Assembly (NCBI GenBank): GCA_902479075.1
Contig: CABSNK010000003.1
Location: forward strand, 61,463-125,462
Length of the DNA stretch: 64,000 bases
DNA from: an uncultured Collinsella sp.
GTDB taxonomy: Bacteria > Actinomycetota > Coriobacteriia > Coriobacteriales > Coriobacteriaceae
Reading direction: 5' to 3'
Of the stretch, positions 51,788 through 61,400 are shown piece by piece. Both the position numbers and the translations under genes were made by a program. How positions within the stretch are numbered: position 1 is the stretch's first letter; each line of letters begins with the position of its first letter. The notes beneath the pieces are model-generated. The model was given only the letters and a program-made list of their open reading frames with translations, was not told the origin of the DNA and searched no databases.

Positions 51788-53182
51788 ATGGCCCAGGAGA
51801 CGGTTACGAACGGCACTGAAGCCCTGTTCACTCGCGAAGGCATGCCGCCCGTTAAGGAAATGATCCCGTGTGCCCTTCAGCACGTACTGGCATCGTTTGC
51901 CGGCATCATTACCCCGGCGGTCATCATGGCCGGCGTCTACGGCTTTAATAGCCAGCAGAGCACCGACATCATTCAGGTTGCGCTCATTCTTTCGGCGCTC
52001 GACACAGCCCTTCAGGCCTTTGCTCCCTTCCGTCGCATCGGCGGCGGCCTGCCCATCGTCATGGGCGTCTCGTTCGCGTTCCTGCCGGCCCTTCAGGCCA
52101 TGGGCGCCTCGGGCTTTAGCTTTGGTGCGCTGCTGGGCGGCGAGATTGTCGGCGGTGCCGTCGCGGCCCTCTTTGGTCTGGCCTACAGCAAGATTAAGTG
52201 GCTGTTCCCGCCCGTCGTGACCGGTACGGTCATCTTCTCCATCGGCGTTTCGCTGTATCCCACGGCCGTCAAGTATATGGCTGGCGGTATGGGTACGCCG
52301 CTGTGGGGCACCCCGCAGGCCTGGTGCGTCGCTCTCATCACCTTTGCCGTGGTCTTTGCGCTCGCCAACTTTGGCAAGGGCACGCTCAAGCTGGGATCCG
52401 TGTTCTTTGGCATGATCGTTGGCATGATCGTTTCGATCCCCTTTGGCATGATCGACTTCTCCAGCGTCGCCACCGCTCAGGTCTTCGCCCTTCCCAAGCT
52501 CATGCCCTACGCGCTCGAGTTTGATCCCGAGGTCTGCATTACCCTCGCCGTCGTGTTCCCCATGGTTGCCATCCAGGTTATCGGTGACGTCTCCGCCGCC
52601 TGCCTGGGCTCCATCGACCGTATGCCCACCGAGCGCGAGCTCTCTGGCGCTATTGTGTCCCAGGGCATCACCTCTATGGTCGGCGGCCTGCTGGGCGGTC
52701 TTCCCACCAGCGCCCTTGGCCAGAACGTGGGCATCATCTGCTCCAACAAGGTCGTCAACAAGTGGGTCTTTGTGACCATCGCGGCCGTCTTTGCCATCGC
52801 CGGTCTGTTCCCGCAGCTCTCTGCCGTCCTTTCCGCTATCCCGCAGCCCGTCATCGGCGGCGCGACCGTCGGCGTCTTTGGCACCATCACCATGAACGGC
52901 GTGCGCATGTTCACCCGCGAGGGCCTTACGCAGCGCACTACCACCATCGTCGGTACCTCCGTCGTCTTTGGCCTGGGTATCTGGATGGCCAGCGGTTGCC
53001 TAGCCGGCGAGGGTATGCCCACCTGGGTGTCCACCGTCATCGGCTCCAATGCCGTAACCCCCACCGCCATCATGGCCATTGTCCTTAACCTGATCCTTCC
53101 GCAGACGCCGGTCGTGGCTCAGCACATCGATGCTGCCAAGGACGCTGCCGTGGATCTGGTCTTGCCCGAGAGCAAGAAGTAG
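51788..53182 (+). CDS. Xanthine/uracil permease (NCS2 family)
   Basis: 464 residues, about 14 membrane segments. CALQHVLASFAGIITPAVIMAG is the NCS2 N-terminal motif (QH substrate region), VGVFGTITMNGVRMF and GGLPTSALGQNVGII contain the conserved Gln-Asn-x-Gly segment that contacts the base. The pattern is nearer to xanthine/urate carriers than to uracil carriers. Start at 51788 has AGGATTGGTGG upstream. Divergent from the YheO-type regulator. Imports nucleobases by cation symport. Confidence 0.88.
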   Translation: MAQETVTNGTEALFTREGMPPVKEMIPCALQHVLASFAGIITPAVIMAGVYGFNSQQSTDIIQVALILSALDTALQAFAPFRRIGGGLPIVMGVSFAFLPALQAMGASGFSFGALLGGEIVGGAVAALFGLAYSKIKWLFPPVVTGTVIFSIGVSLYPTAVKYMAGGMGTPLWGTPQAWCVALITFAVVFALANFGKGTLKLGSVFFGMIVGMIVSIPFGMIDFSSVATAQVFALPKLMPYALEFDPEVCITLAVVFPMVAIQVIGDVSAACLGSIDRMPTERELSGAIVSQGITSMVGGLLGGLPTSALGQNVGIICSNKVVNKWVFVTIAAVFAIAGLFPQLSAVLSAIPQPVIGGATVGVFGTITMNGVRMFTREGLTQRTTTIVGTSVVFGLGIWMASGCLAGEGMPTWVSTVIGSNAVTPTAIMAIVLNLILPQTPVVAQHIDAAKDAAVDLVLPESKK

Positions 53183-53198
53183 CCAATTCGGTGCTATT

Positions 53199-53252
53199 CG
53201 TCGGCGGACGCATCGCCTCGTCCGCCGACGTCGTGCGGCGTCAAGCCGCACT
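53199..53252. terminator. Two hairpins after the permease
   Basis: CGTCGGCGGACG (53199-53210) pairs with CGTCCGCCGACG (53219-53230), and GTGCGGC pairs with GCCGCAC just after. There is no T tract, so termination is only a possibility. Confidence 0.45.
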
Positions 53253-53286
53253 TCAACCGTTCCTTTTGCGTGCGCCGCTTGTCGAA

Positions 53287-53342
53287 TTACGTTATAGCTA
53301 GCTATATTATAGAAAGGTATAATATAGCTAGCTATAACGTAA
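53287..53342. promoter_or_regulatory. 25-bp perfect inverted repeat before an AAA ATPase gene (operator candidate)
   Basis: 53287-53311 and 53318-53342 are exact reverse complements with a six-base loop (GAAAGG). Each arm contains the 14-nt palindrome TATAGCTAGCTATA (53293-53306 and 53323-53336), 30 bp centre to centre, about three helical turns. It ends 14 bases before the ATPase ATG, so protein binding or the RNA hairpin would strongly control that gene. Confidence 0.7.
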
Positions 53343-53356
53343 AAGAAGGATGGCCT

Positions 53357-54748
53357 ATGTTTATCGGAAGAACAGCGGAAATGTCCGAGCTCAATCGACT
53401 GTATGGCACGGGCTCCTTTGAGATGCCTGTGATTTACGGCCGCCGTCGCGTGGGCAAAACGCGCCTTATCACAGAGTTCATCCAAGGCAAGAAGGCTATT
53501 TACTTTCAAGCTCGTCGCACCAATGCGGAGGCAAATCTGCACGGCTTTAGCCAGGCGATACTTGCAGGCTCGGTTGGTGCTGCAGACGTGTCGTTTCGTA
53601 GTTTTGACGAAGCGTTCGATGCATTGGCCACCATGGCTCGCACGGAACGTTTGATTGTCGTGATTGACGAGTATCCCTATCTCGCCCAATCGAATCCCGA
53701 GATCAGCTCGTTGCTGCAAGACAAGATTGATCACCTGTACAAAGAGACCAGGCTCATGCTGATTCTATGCGGCTCGTCTCTTTCGTTTATGGAAGAGCAG
53801 GTGTTGGGCTACGAGAGTCCACTATACGGTAGGCGTACGGCCCAGTTTAAGATCATGCCGCTCGATTTTACGACGACCCTCGACCTGTGGCGGAGCATGG
53901 GTCGCGAAGACGCTGCGGTTTGCTATGGCATGACGGGCGGCATTCCTGCATATATCGAGAAAGTCGATCCCGTCGCACCGCTCAAGGACAACATCAAACG
54001 TCTTTTTCTTACTCCTACGGGCTATCTCTTTGAGGAGCCGAGCAACCTGCTGTTGCAAGAGTGCCGCAATCCCGAGCAATATGATGCGATTGTGCAGGCA
54101 ATTGCCCAGGGGCGCTCGAAGATCTCGGAGATTGCGAGCTCTACGGTAATCCCTGCGAGCAACGTAAAGAGCTATGTGGATAAGCTGGCGTCACTTGGAA
54201 TTGTCGAGCGCGAGCTGCCCCTAAACGAGACGAGCAATAAGCGAGCCGTGTATCTGCTGAGCGACCAGATGTTTAGGTTCTGGTACAAGTTTGTGCCGCA
54301 GAACATTGGGCTGATTCAAAACGATATGGCCGAGATGGCGTATAAGCGCATTGAGCCGCACGTATCGGATTACATGGGCACGGTCTTTGAGCTTATATGC
54401 AGGCAATACGTTTACGAACTCGCGCGGGCGGGCCAGCTCGATGTGGTTCCGGCGAGCGTCGGACGCTGGTGGGGGACGGATAATCGCACGCATACGCAGG
54501 AAGAAATCGACTTGATTGTTGACGATGGCGAGGGCGCTGCGCTGTTTGCGGAGTGCAAATGGCGCAATGAACCGGCGGGCGAAGACGTGCTGCAAAAGCT
54601 CGTGCACCGAAGCGAGCTCTTTAGACGGCAACGAAAAAGCTATGCACTATTCTCAAAAAGCGGCTTTACGCAGGGATGTCGGGATGCCGCGGCGAACAGG
54701 GGAGATACCAAGCTGATTTCGTTTGCCGAGATGTGCGAGCGGAGATAA
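53357..54748 (+). CDS. AAA ATPase with DUF234-type C-terminus
   Basis: 463 residues. FIGRTAEMSELNRLY at the start, Walker A YGRRRVGKTRLI (about 20-31), Walker B RLIVVIDEYPYL and sensor ILCGSSLSFMEE. A winged-helix segment follows (SKISEIASSTVIPASNVKSYVDKLASLGIVERE), then a C-terminal DUF234 domain with nuclease-like EIDLIVDDGEG...FAECKW (possible PD-(D/E)xK core). Start at 53357 follows AAGGA. These stand-alone ATPases are common in archaea and gut bacteria; their role is not established. Control probably through the palindrome upstream. Lower G+C than its neighbours, consistent with transfer. Confidence 0.82.
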   Translation: MFIGRTAEMSELNRLYGTGSFEMPVIYGRRRVGKTRLITEFIQGKKAIYFQARRTNAEANLHGFSQAILAGSVGAADVSFRSFDEAFDALATMARTERLIVVIDEYPYLAQSNPEISSLLQDKIDHLYKETRLMLILCGSSLSFMEEQVLGYESPLYGRRTAQFKIMPLDFTTTLDLWRSMGREDAAVCYGMTGGIPAYIEKVDPVAPLKDNIKRLFLTPTGYLFEEPSNLLLQECRNPEQYDAIVQAIAQGRSKISEIASSTVIPASNVKSYVDKLASLGIVERELPLNETSNKRAVYLLSDQMFRFWYKFVPQNIGLIQNDMAEMAYKRIEPHVSDYMGTVFELICRQYVYELARAGQLDVVPASVGRWWGTDNRTHTQEEIDLIVDDGEGAALFAECKWRNEPAGEDVLQKLVHRSELFRRQRKSYALFSKSGFTQGCRDAAANRGDTKLISFAEMCERR

Positions 54749-54799
54749 CCAAGCGCGCTCTGATGTGATGCTCGGAATGGATCGCGCTAAGGATGACAA

Positions 54800-54914
54800 G
54801 CGTAAAACCTTCAATGAATATGGCGTAAAAACTACATCGGTCATGGCGTAAAAACTACATTGAAAGTAGCGTAAAAACAGCATTGAGAATGGCGTAATTT
54901 CGCATATCGCATGA
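54800..54914 (+). repeat. 23-nt tandem repeat, about five units
   Basis: Units start at 54800, 54823, 54846, 54869 and 54892, each opening GCGTAAAAAC (last unit GCGTAATTTC). They precede the remnant of a DUF4143-type ATPase, and the regular 23-base spacing looks like a row of operator sites. Confidence 0.8.
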
Positions 54915-54917
54915 TCG

Positions 54918-55297
54918 CCCGAGCTCGCACACGGCCTTTTGCGAGCTCTTACCATGAACGAGAGCCAGGCTGTCACGTACAAGACGCTCATAAAGGACGC
55001 CTCGTACGGTGAGGCGGGCCCCGACGAGAGGACCATCGCTGCGTACCTGGATCTCTTCAACAGGCTCAAGCTGACCGAGGACCTGTGTGGATGGGAGCCA
55101 TCGAGGTCAAGCTGAGTGATGCGAAAGCAGACGATGGAGCGAGAAATCTCAAGGCGCTGGAGAGGAAAGTGCTCTCCAATCCTGCCGCCCAGAATGCCGC
55201 GCCGGTGTTTTTGACGGTCGTGGTTGGAAAGGGGAGCATTGCCTACACACGCGACGATGGCGTGGCGGTGATTCCCATGGCGGCACTTGGTGCGTAG
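54918..55297 (+). pseudogene. Remnant of an AAA ATPase with DUF4143 domain
   Basis: Two pieces in different frames. The first (54918-55100) reads ...SPELAHGLLRALTMNESQAVTYKTLIKDASYGEAGP... up to KLTEDLCGW, the middle of a DUF4143-type ATPase. The second (from about 55088 to 55297) reads GAIEVKLSDAKADDGARNLKALE... to VAVIPMAALGA, the C-terminus of the same family. The N-terminal ATPase and about 140 residues between the pieces are missing, with a frameshift at the junction. No complete product can be made. It sits next to a different, intact AAA ATPase. Confidence 0.75.
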
Positions 55298-55411
55298 TGG
55301 TTTTGCGGGCATGGCATTGCGCCCTGCTTTCATGTCCGCACGGGCGCCTATCCTTACGGCAATGTAGCCGCCTATGTAGTAAGCGGCAGGCAACGGAGAA
55401 AGGCCATAACC

Positions 55412-56146
55412 GTGTCAGCTGAAAAGACGCCGGGTATCTCGGCTATCGATACGACGAACTTTGCGCGCCAGATTGTGCTGGACTTTGAGTTTGCGCCGGT
55501 GCCAAAACAGCGCCAGCGCCGTGGACTGCGCAATGAGATTATCGAGGTCGGCGCCGTCAAGCTCGATTACCACGGCAACGTTATGGGCGAGTTCTCGCAG
55601 TTTGTGCAGACGGAATTTACCGAAGGCGTTGCGTTTCCCGTCCGCGAGCTCACAGGGATATCAGCTGTGGACACCGCGATGGCCGATCCGCTCTACGTGG
55701 TGATCAAAAGGCTCAGCGATTGGATCGGTCGCTACTCCGCCCAGATAGTTTGCTGGAGTGGAACGGACCGTCGACAGCTTTTGACCGAATGCCAGGCAAA
55801 GCGCATCGACCTTTCCGCGTTTCCTACGGACTGGGCCGACCTGCAGGCGTTTTACACCTCGATTATGGACGTGGGCAGCCACGGGCGCGTCTCGTTGGGC
55901 GACGCGGCAACGTGGTTTGGCATCGAGTTCGACGAGTCGACGGGCCACGCCCACAGCGCCCTTGCCGATGCGCGCGTAACCGCCAAGCTGCTCAAGCAGA
56001 TGATGGAGGGGGACTATCACGTGAGTCCGCACGCCCAGGAGATCCGCCAGCGGTGGGGGATGGGCGAGCGACCCCAGACGCGCCTCTCTAGCAAGTGCCC
56101 CGAGCTGGGCGACCTGCTGCTAAAGCTGAAAGCGGAGGGGAGGTAG
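55412..56146 (+). CDS. DEDDh 3'-5' exonuclease family protein
   Basis: 244 residues, GTG start. Exo I motif VLDFEFAP (D and E), Exo II region VCWSGTDRRQLLTEC, Exo III GHAHSALADARVTAKLL (H-x4-D). NEIIEVGAVKLD is the usual strand after Exo I. This resembles DnaQ/RNase T-like proteins and the KapD group, which trim RNA or DNA 3' ends. No polymerase or helicase domain is attached. It stands alone and converges with the coiled-coil gene, with 32 bases between the stops. Confidence 0.85.
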   Translation: MSAEKTPGISAIDTTNFARQIVLDFEFAPVPKQRQRRGLRNEIIEVGAVKLDYHGNVMGEFSQFVQTEFTEGVAFPVRELTGISAVDTAMADPLYVVIKRLSDWIGRYSAQIVCWSGTDRRQLLTECQAKRIDLSAFPTDWADLQAFYTSIMDVGSHGRVSLGDAATWFGIEFDESTGHAHSALADARVTAKLLKQMMEGDYHVSPHAQEIRQRWGMGERPQTRLSSKCPELGDLLLKLKAEGR

Positions 56147-56178
56147 GGGGCGCCCTCCGCCCATGCTGGCGCGGCGCC

Positions 56179-58035
56179 TTACTGCCTGGCAGTTCCTGAT
56201 GTTGGCAGGTGGCTGCCGCAGTGGCCTATCACGATTAACTGTGCCTCGTCATCAAAACAAAAGTGCAGACGGAATGGGTCGCGGCGGTTGCGACCGTTGC
56301 CCTTAATGTGTGGCAAGATGCAAACCTGCTTACCGTTGTAAGTGCGTTGGCGGAGCCGCATGAGCTCAGTGTCGTTTTTAGTCAGCTTGGTCTCGGTCGG
56401 CGCGGCGTCAAACGAGGTCTGATTTTTAAACTCGCTATAGAGGTCTCCGGTCGTCGGGCGCTCCCCAAACTTGAGTTGCCACATAACGGTCGCTAGGGAT
56501 TTAAGGATCTGCCATTCCTCGTCAAGATCGGCAAAATCATAGCGGCGTGCCGAGTCGTATGCCTCGGGCAAAACGAAAATACGCGAGGGCCAGAGGTTCG
56601 CAGCAAACTTAAGCTCGTCCTCAAGGGTGCGCGGAAATGCCTCGAGCCCCTCGACAAAACATGCTTCTGCTCTGAGTGCGGCTACGTGCTTTTCCGAGCG
56701 GTCGGCTCGCTCCAGCGCCTCTTGGAGTCGATACTTTAAGTTGGCGATTGTGTTCTCGGATTCATCCAACTCGAGCAGGCTGTTTTCCAGTTGCTCAATA
56801 CGCTGCTCATATGCGGCGTTGCTGTCGGCGTAATCGTTTGCCAGCCCCTCCCAGAGCTGCCTGTCTGCAGTCTCTTTTGACAGCAACTCTTTAAGGTTGT
56901 CCATTGTCTCTTGGCTGTACGAGGCGGCAAGCGCTTCGGTGCGTTTTGCCTCGGCTACGGTTTCATCCTCTGCATGGCGTTTCATCTCTGCCATGCGGCT
57001 GCGTAGCGCCCCAATTGATTGACGTGATTTGTACCAGGCAATATCGCTCGTGTCTACAATATCGCCCCTGCCGCGCAAGAACGAGCGCCCCAGGCTCCGG
57101 TTAAGTATCGTGGATGTCTTGTTGCCGTACTCGTTCAGCCTATCGCGCCTGATGCAGAGGTGTCGACGCGCGTCTTCTTCGTCAGACAGATTGATGTTTG
57201 GTTGGTAAATACGAAGCGATGACTTGGGGCAGTTGTATCGATAGGCAGGTGTATCGTAGAGAAAAAGATTGAACAGCTTTGATTTGAGCCGACCATCGGA
57301 TTCGTCGGCGGCAAACACGTTGGCTAGGCCCATAAGGTTATTGGCGAGCTTGCTGGGATCTTTGACGGGATATCGACCGGTATCATCGCTGGTTATTAGA
57401 ATCAGGGGGAGCTCGCGCTGGCCGCTCAGAAGGTTGTCGGAGAACTCGGCGTCAAAGTTCTCAAACGTCAGGCGCGTGCACGATGTGTTGACGACTGTCT
57501 CTCCAACGCATGCCCGATGATTGGGAAGCGAAAACAGAACCTTTGCGATGCGGGGAATATTGAGGTCCGGTTCTGGCAGTGGCCAGCCCACATAATCGGG
57601 CTGGGTCGCATAGGTGACTTTGATATTGACTAGGCAGGAGTTGTCATCGGCCGTCTCAAGGCCAATGCAAGTGTGCCAGTGACGATACGAATAATGACTG
57701 TCGGGCTCGTCATATTCAAAGGCCCACGCGACGGGAATCTTGCCTCGCTTGTCGTTAAAGGCTGCACGAGTGCAAATGCTCACACGGCTGCCTGTGGTCA
57801 TGCCTCCAGAATAGCCAATGGGATAGCTGAGGTTTCCAAATACAAAGTTGGAGGCAACGTCTTTATTGCTTGATAAAAACTCAAAGGCGCTCTGCTCATG
57901 GCGCTTGCGCTTCTCTTTGTCGCGCACCCAGGTGTAGATCTGACGATACGCATCGACGATTGAGGGCGTGGTAGTCGAATAGGGTGAAAGCCTGAACTTT
58001 GCTCGGTAATGAATCTGTTCGTTTTCGGACCGCAT
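56179..58035 (-). CDS. Unknown coiled-coil protein beside the defence genes
   Basis: 618 residues from ATG at 58035 (an upstream in-frame ATG at 58116 lacks support). Three parts are visible: an N-terminal beta-rich domain (1-330) with LPLILITSDDTGRYPVKDPSKLANNLMGLANV near 220-250, a long coiled coil (about 355-480, heptads with LENSLLELDESENTIANLKYRLQEALERAD), and a C-terminal domain ending CILPHIKGNGRNRRDPFRLHFCFDDEAQLIVIGHCGSHL, which resembles a small RelE-like fold. I cannot name the family. It is divergent from the helicase/methylase operon across a 319-base gap, so a defence-related role is only inferred. Confidence 0.65.
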   Translation of the reverse strand: MRSENEQIHYRAKFRLSPYSTTTPSIVDAYRQIYTWVRDKEKRKRHEQSAFEFLSSNKDVASNFVFGNLSYPIGYSGGMTTGSRVSICTRAAFNDKRGKIPVAWAFEYDEPDSHYSYRHWHTCIGLETADDNSCLVNIKVTYATQPDYVGWPLPEPDLNIPRIAKVLFSLPNHRACVGETVVNTSCTRLTFENFDAEFSDNLLSGQRELPLILITSDDTGRYPVKDPSKLANNLMGLANVFAADESDGRLKSKLFNLFLYDTPAYRYNCPKSSLRIYQPNINLSDEEDARRHLCIRRDRLNEYGNKTSTILNRSLGRSFLRGRGDIVDTSDIAWYKSRQSIGALRSRMAEMKRHAEDETVAEAKRTEALAASYSQETMDNLKELLSKETADRQLWEGLANDYADSNAAYEQRIEQLENSLLELDESENTIANLKYRLQEALERADRSEKHVAALRAEACFVEGLEAFPRTLEDELKFAANLWPSRIFVLPEAYDSARRYDFADLDEEWQILKSLATVMWQLKFGERPTTGDLYSEFKNQTSFDAAPTETKLTKNDTELMRLRQRTYNGKQVCILPHIKGNGRNRRDPFRLHFCFDDEAQLIVIGHCGSHLPTSGTARQ

Positions 58036-58354
58036 GTTAGCCTCGCTTGCCTGGTGGCGTAATTGACCTGTAATGCTCAAGTGTAGGCGTTTGGGTAAAG
58101 GGCGTGCATCGAACAACGGGCGTTAGGTGCCAAAGCGTCTGTAAGCGTGCTAATGGGCGCTGGTGACGCGGGAGTGATCACAAGGCATTCACGCTATTCG
58201 CAGCATTGTTGAGCAACAAACCGCGCGAGGTAAAAACGATTCCTTTTGCAGAAAACCCCATGACACGGCAAGCTGATTGAAAGACAATAGATAAAGCTGT
58301 AACAAGGGTGAATCGTCCTTCACCCCGGTATCAATAAAACCCAGGAGATTTTTC
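58036..58354 (+). promoter_or_regulatory. 319-base divergent control region of the defence island
   Basis: TTGAAA (58277-58282), 17-bp spacer, TAACAA (58300-58305) is a weak promoter. GGGTGAA (58306-58312) pairs with TTCACCC (58319-58325) at the predicted start site and could be an operator. The rest shows nothing clear. Confidence 0.4.
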
Positions 58355-58477
58355 GTGGCCATTCAGACGAAAACTCTTCGGGGGGGGGTGCTCGCCAGCG
58401 AGTGTCTTCCTTCGATAGACAATCCTAGCGTTATCTTGCGACACGCATTTTCGCTTCTCGTAAAGCGGGGCGCGTGA
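58355..58477 (+). CDS. Short ORF with G9 tract, translationally coupled to the helicase gene
   Basis: GTG start seven bases after AGGAG, 40 codons, ending TGA that overlaps the helicase ATG (TGATG). The G9 run at 58380-58388 lies at codons 9-11 and gives Arg-Gly-Gly. No homology is recognised. A change of one G would move the stop: with one added G the frame meets TAG at 58426, well before the helicase start. It may be a leader peptide that couples or phase-varies helicase translation (inference). Expression is not proven. Confidence 0.5.
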   Translation: MAIQTKTLRGGVLASECLPSIDNPSVILRHAFSLLVKRGA

Positions 58478-61400
58478 TGGCAAAGCTAGCAGAGATAACG
58501 CCCGGTACGCGCGTTCGCGGTATCGTGGGGGATTCGCCCGTGACCATTAAGGCTGTCGAATGGCATGGCGATTCCATCTTAAACGTAATCTACAAGACGG
58601 GCCAGGGCGTACTGGGTGACCAACCTCTCTTCGATACAGACGAGGATAAATACATCATCGAAAAGTCCAGCGCCTGGGCGTTCGATGCCGACCCCGATGA
58701 CCTGCGACTCGTGTCCGAAGCGTATCGCATAGGCTTGGCTCATCTGTTCGATCCCTATCTGGCTATTCGTACGTCGTCTATCGAGCCGCTGCCGCACCAG
58801 ATTTCGGCCGTCTACAAGGAAATGCTGCCGCGCTTGCCGCTGCGTTATGTGCTGGCGGACGACCCCGGTGCAGGCAAGACCATCATGACGGGCCTCCTAA
58901 TAAAAGAAATGATTGCTCGCGGCGATCTTAGGCGTTGCCTTATCGTGGCTCCCGGTAATCTTGTGGAACAGTGGCAAGACGAGCTATGGCAAAAGTTTGG
59001 GCTCAAATTCCGCTTGCTTACAAACGATGTGCTGGAGTCTTCTGCTACCGGGAACCCCTTCGACGAGGTCGATTTTTGTATCGGCCGCCTAGATAAGCTG
59101 GCTCGCAACGACGAGATCCAAAAGAAGCTAAGGGCAACTTCGTGGGATCTCGTTGTATGCGACGAGGCCCACAAGATGAGCGCGACAAACTTTGGCGGCG
59201 AGTTCAAGCCGACCAAACGCTATAAGCTTGGTCAGCTCTTGGGTGACACAACCGAAAACTTGTTGCTTCTGACGGCTACGCCCCACAACGGTAAGCCGGC
59301 TGACTTCCGCTACTTTATGGCGCTTGTGGACAAGGACCGGTTTGCGGGAGGCAATCGCGTTAAGAATCCTGCGGCGCGCTCCACTGCCGGCCAGGCTCAG
59401 AGCCTTCCGCCCGCCGCTTCGCTTGACTGCGATGTTTCCGATGTGATGCGTCGCCTCGTGAAAGAGGAGCTGCTCAAGTTCGATGGGCGCCCGCTATTCC
59501 CCGAACGCTGCGCCTACACAGTCGAATACGACCTATCTCCTGCCGAGCAGGAGCTCTATGACTCGGTGACGCATTACGTCACCGAAGAGTTTAACCGTGC
59601 GGAGCGCTTGGGCGGCAAGCATAAGAACAGCGTCGGCTTTGCTTTGACCATCTTGCAGCGTCGTCTTGCGTCGAGTCCCGAGGCCATCTTCCAGTCGCTT
59701 CGACGTCGCCGCATACGGCTTGAGTCCAAGCTCGCCGAGGCAAAAAGCGTTGCGAGCGGCAAGGTCGCCTATACAGATAAATGGGGCATCGATGCCAGAG
59801 ATTTTGACGAGGACGATTACGACTCCGAAGAGTACGAGCAAATGGAAGATGACGTCGTAGACACCGCTTCTGCGGCGGCGACTGCGGCTGAGCTCGATAC
59901 CGAGATCGCGATTTTACGCACGCTCGAGCGCAAGGCAAACGATGTTCGCATTAGTGGCGAGGACCGTAAGTGGGAGGAGCTTTCGCGACTGCTGCAAGAC
60001 GATTCCAATATGTTTGGCATGGACGGTCGACGTGAGAAACTCATCATCTTTACCGAACACAAAGACACGCTGAATTATCTTGCAGGGAAAATCGGATCGC
60101 TTCTGGGTGACCGTTCTGCCGTGCTTACCATTAAGGGCGGTATGACGCGCGACGAGCGCCATCGTGCCGAGGAAATGTTTAAGCAGGATGCGAACTCGCG
60201 CATCCTTGTCGCTACGGATGCCGCCGGCGAGGGCATTAACCTGCAACGCGCGCACCTTATGATCAACTACGACCTGCCGTGGAATCCCAATCGACTCGAG
60301 CAGCGCTTCGGTCGTATTCACCGCATCGGTCAGACCGAAGTATGTCATCTGTGGAACCTTGTCTCCACGCAGACGCGCGAGGGAGAAGTATTCCAACGCC
60401 TGTTCAGCAAGCTCGAGGTGGAACGTGCCGCGCTGGGCGGCAAGGTTTTCGATATCTTGGGCAGGGTTACCTTTGAAGGCAAGACGCTCCGTGACTTGCT
60501 CCTCGATGCGATTCGCTATGGCGATGACCCCGAGGTACGGGCGCGGCTCAACCAGGTAGTCGATGCATCGCTCGATACGAGCTCCATTAAACGGCTTCTC
60601 AAAGAGTATGCGCTTACCGATGACGTCATGGACGCTCGCGGCGTAAGCGCTATTCGCGAGGACATGGAACGCATGGAGGCTCGCAAGCTCGAGCCGCACT
60701 TTATCCAGGCATTTTTCATGGCGGCAATGAAGCGCTTGGGAGGACGCGTGGCATCTCGCGAGCCTGGCAGGTTCGAGGTGCTCGAAGTGCCGTTCTCGGT
60801 TCGCTCGATGAGCATGGACGGCGAATGCGGCCACGTGCTTGCCTCCTATGAGCGTATTTGCTTTGACAAAGAATCTAAAGAGGGTCCTGGACTCGTTCCC
60901 GCGGAGTTGGTATGCCCCGGTGAACCGCTTTTGGATGCAACGGTGAAGGTGCTGATTGGCCAAATGGGCTCGGCGCTTAAGCGGGGCTGTGTGCTCGTGG
61001 ACGATAGAGATTTTGGAGACAAGCCGAGGCTCTTGCTCTATATCGAGAACTCTGTCCAGGACGGCACGACGCTGGCCGACGGCACCAAGCGTACGGTATC
61101 CAAAGAGTTTAGGTTCGTTGAAGTTGACGCTGCGGGCGAAGCCCGTGATGCGGGCTATGCGCCCTATTTGGACTATCGCGGTCCTCGTCCGTCCGAGGCA
61201 TCTGCCGCGCGCACTATCGCTTCTGAGCAGGAGTGGCTTACCGGCGACATTGATGCGCTTGCCATGGATTTCGCCATTCGCGAGATCCTCCCGGTGAGCC
61301 TCAAAGAGGTGCGCAGTCGTCGTATTCCGCAGATCGAGAAGATCGAGCGAGCCGTTGACGCGCGTCTTACCGAAGAGGCCAATTATTGGGATGGTCGCGC

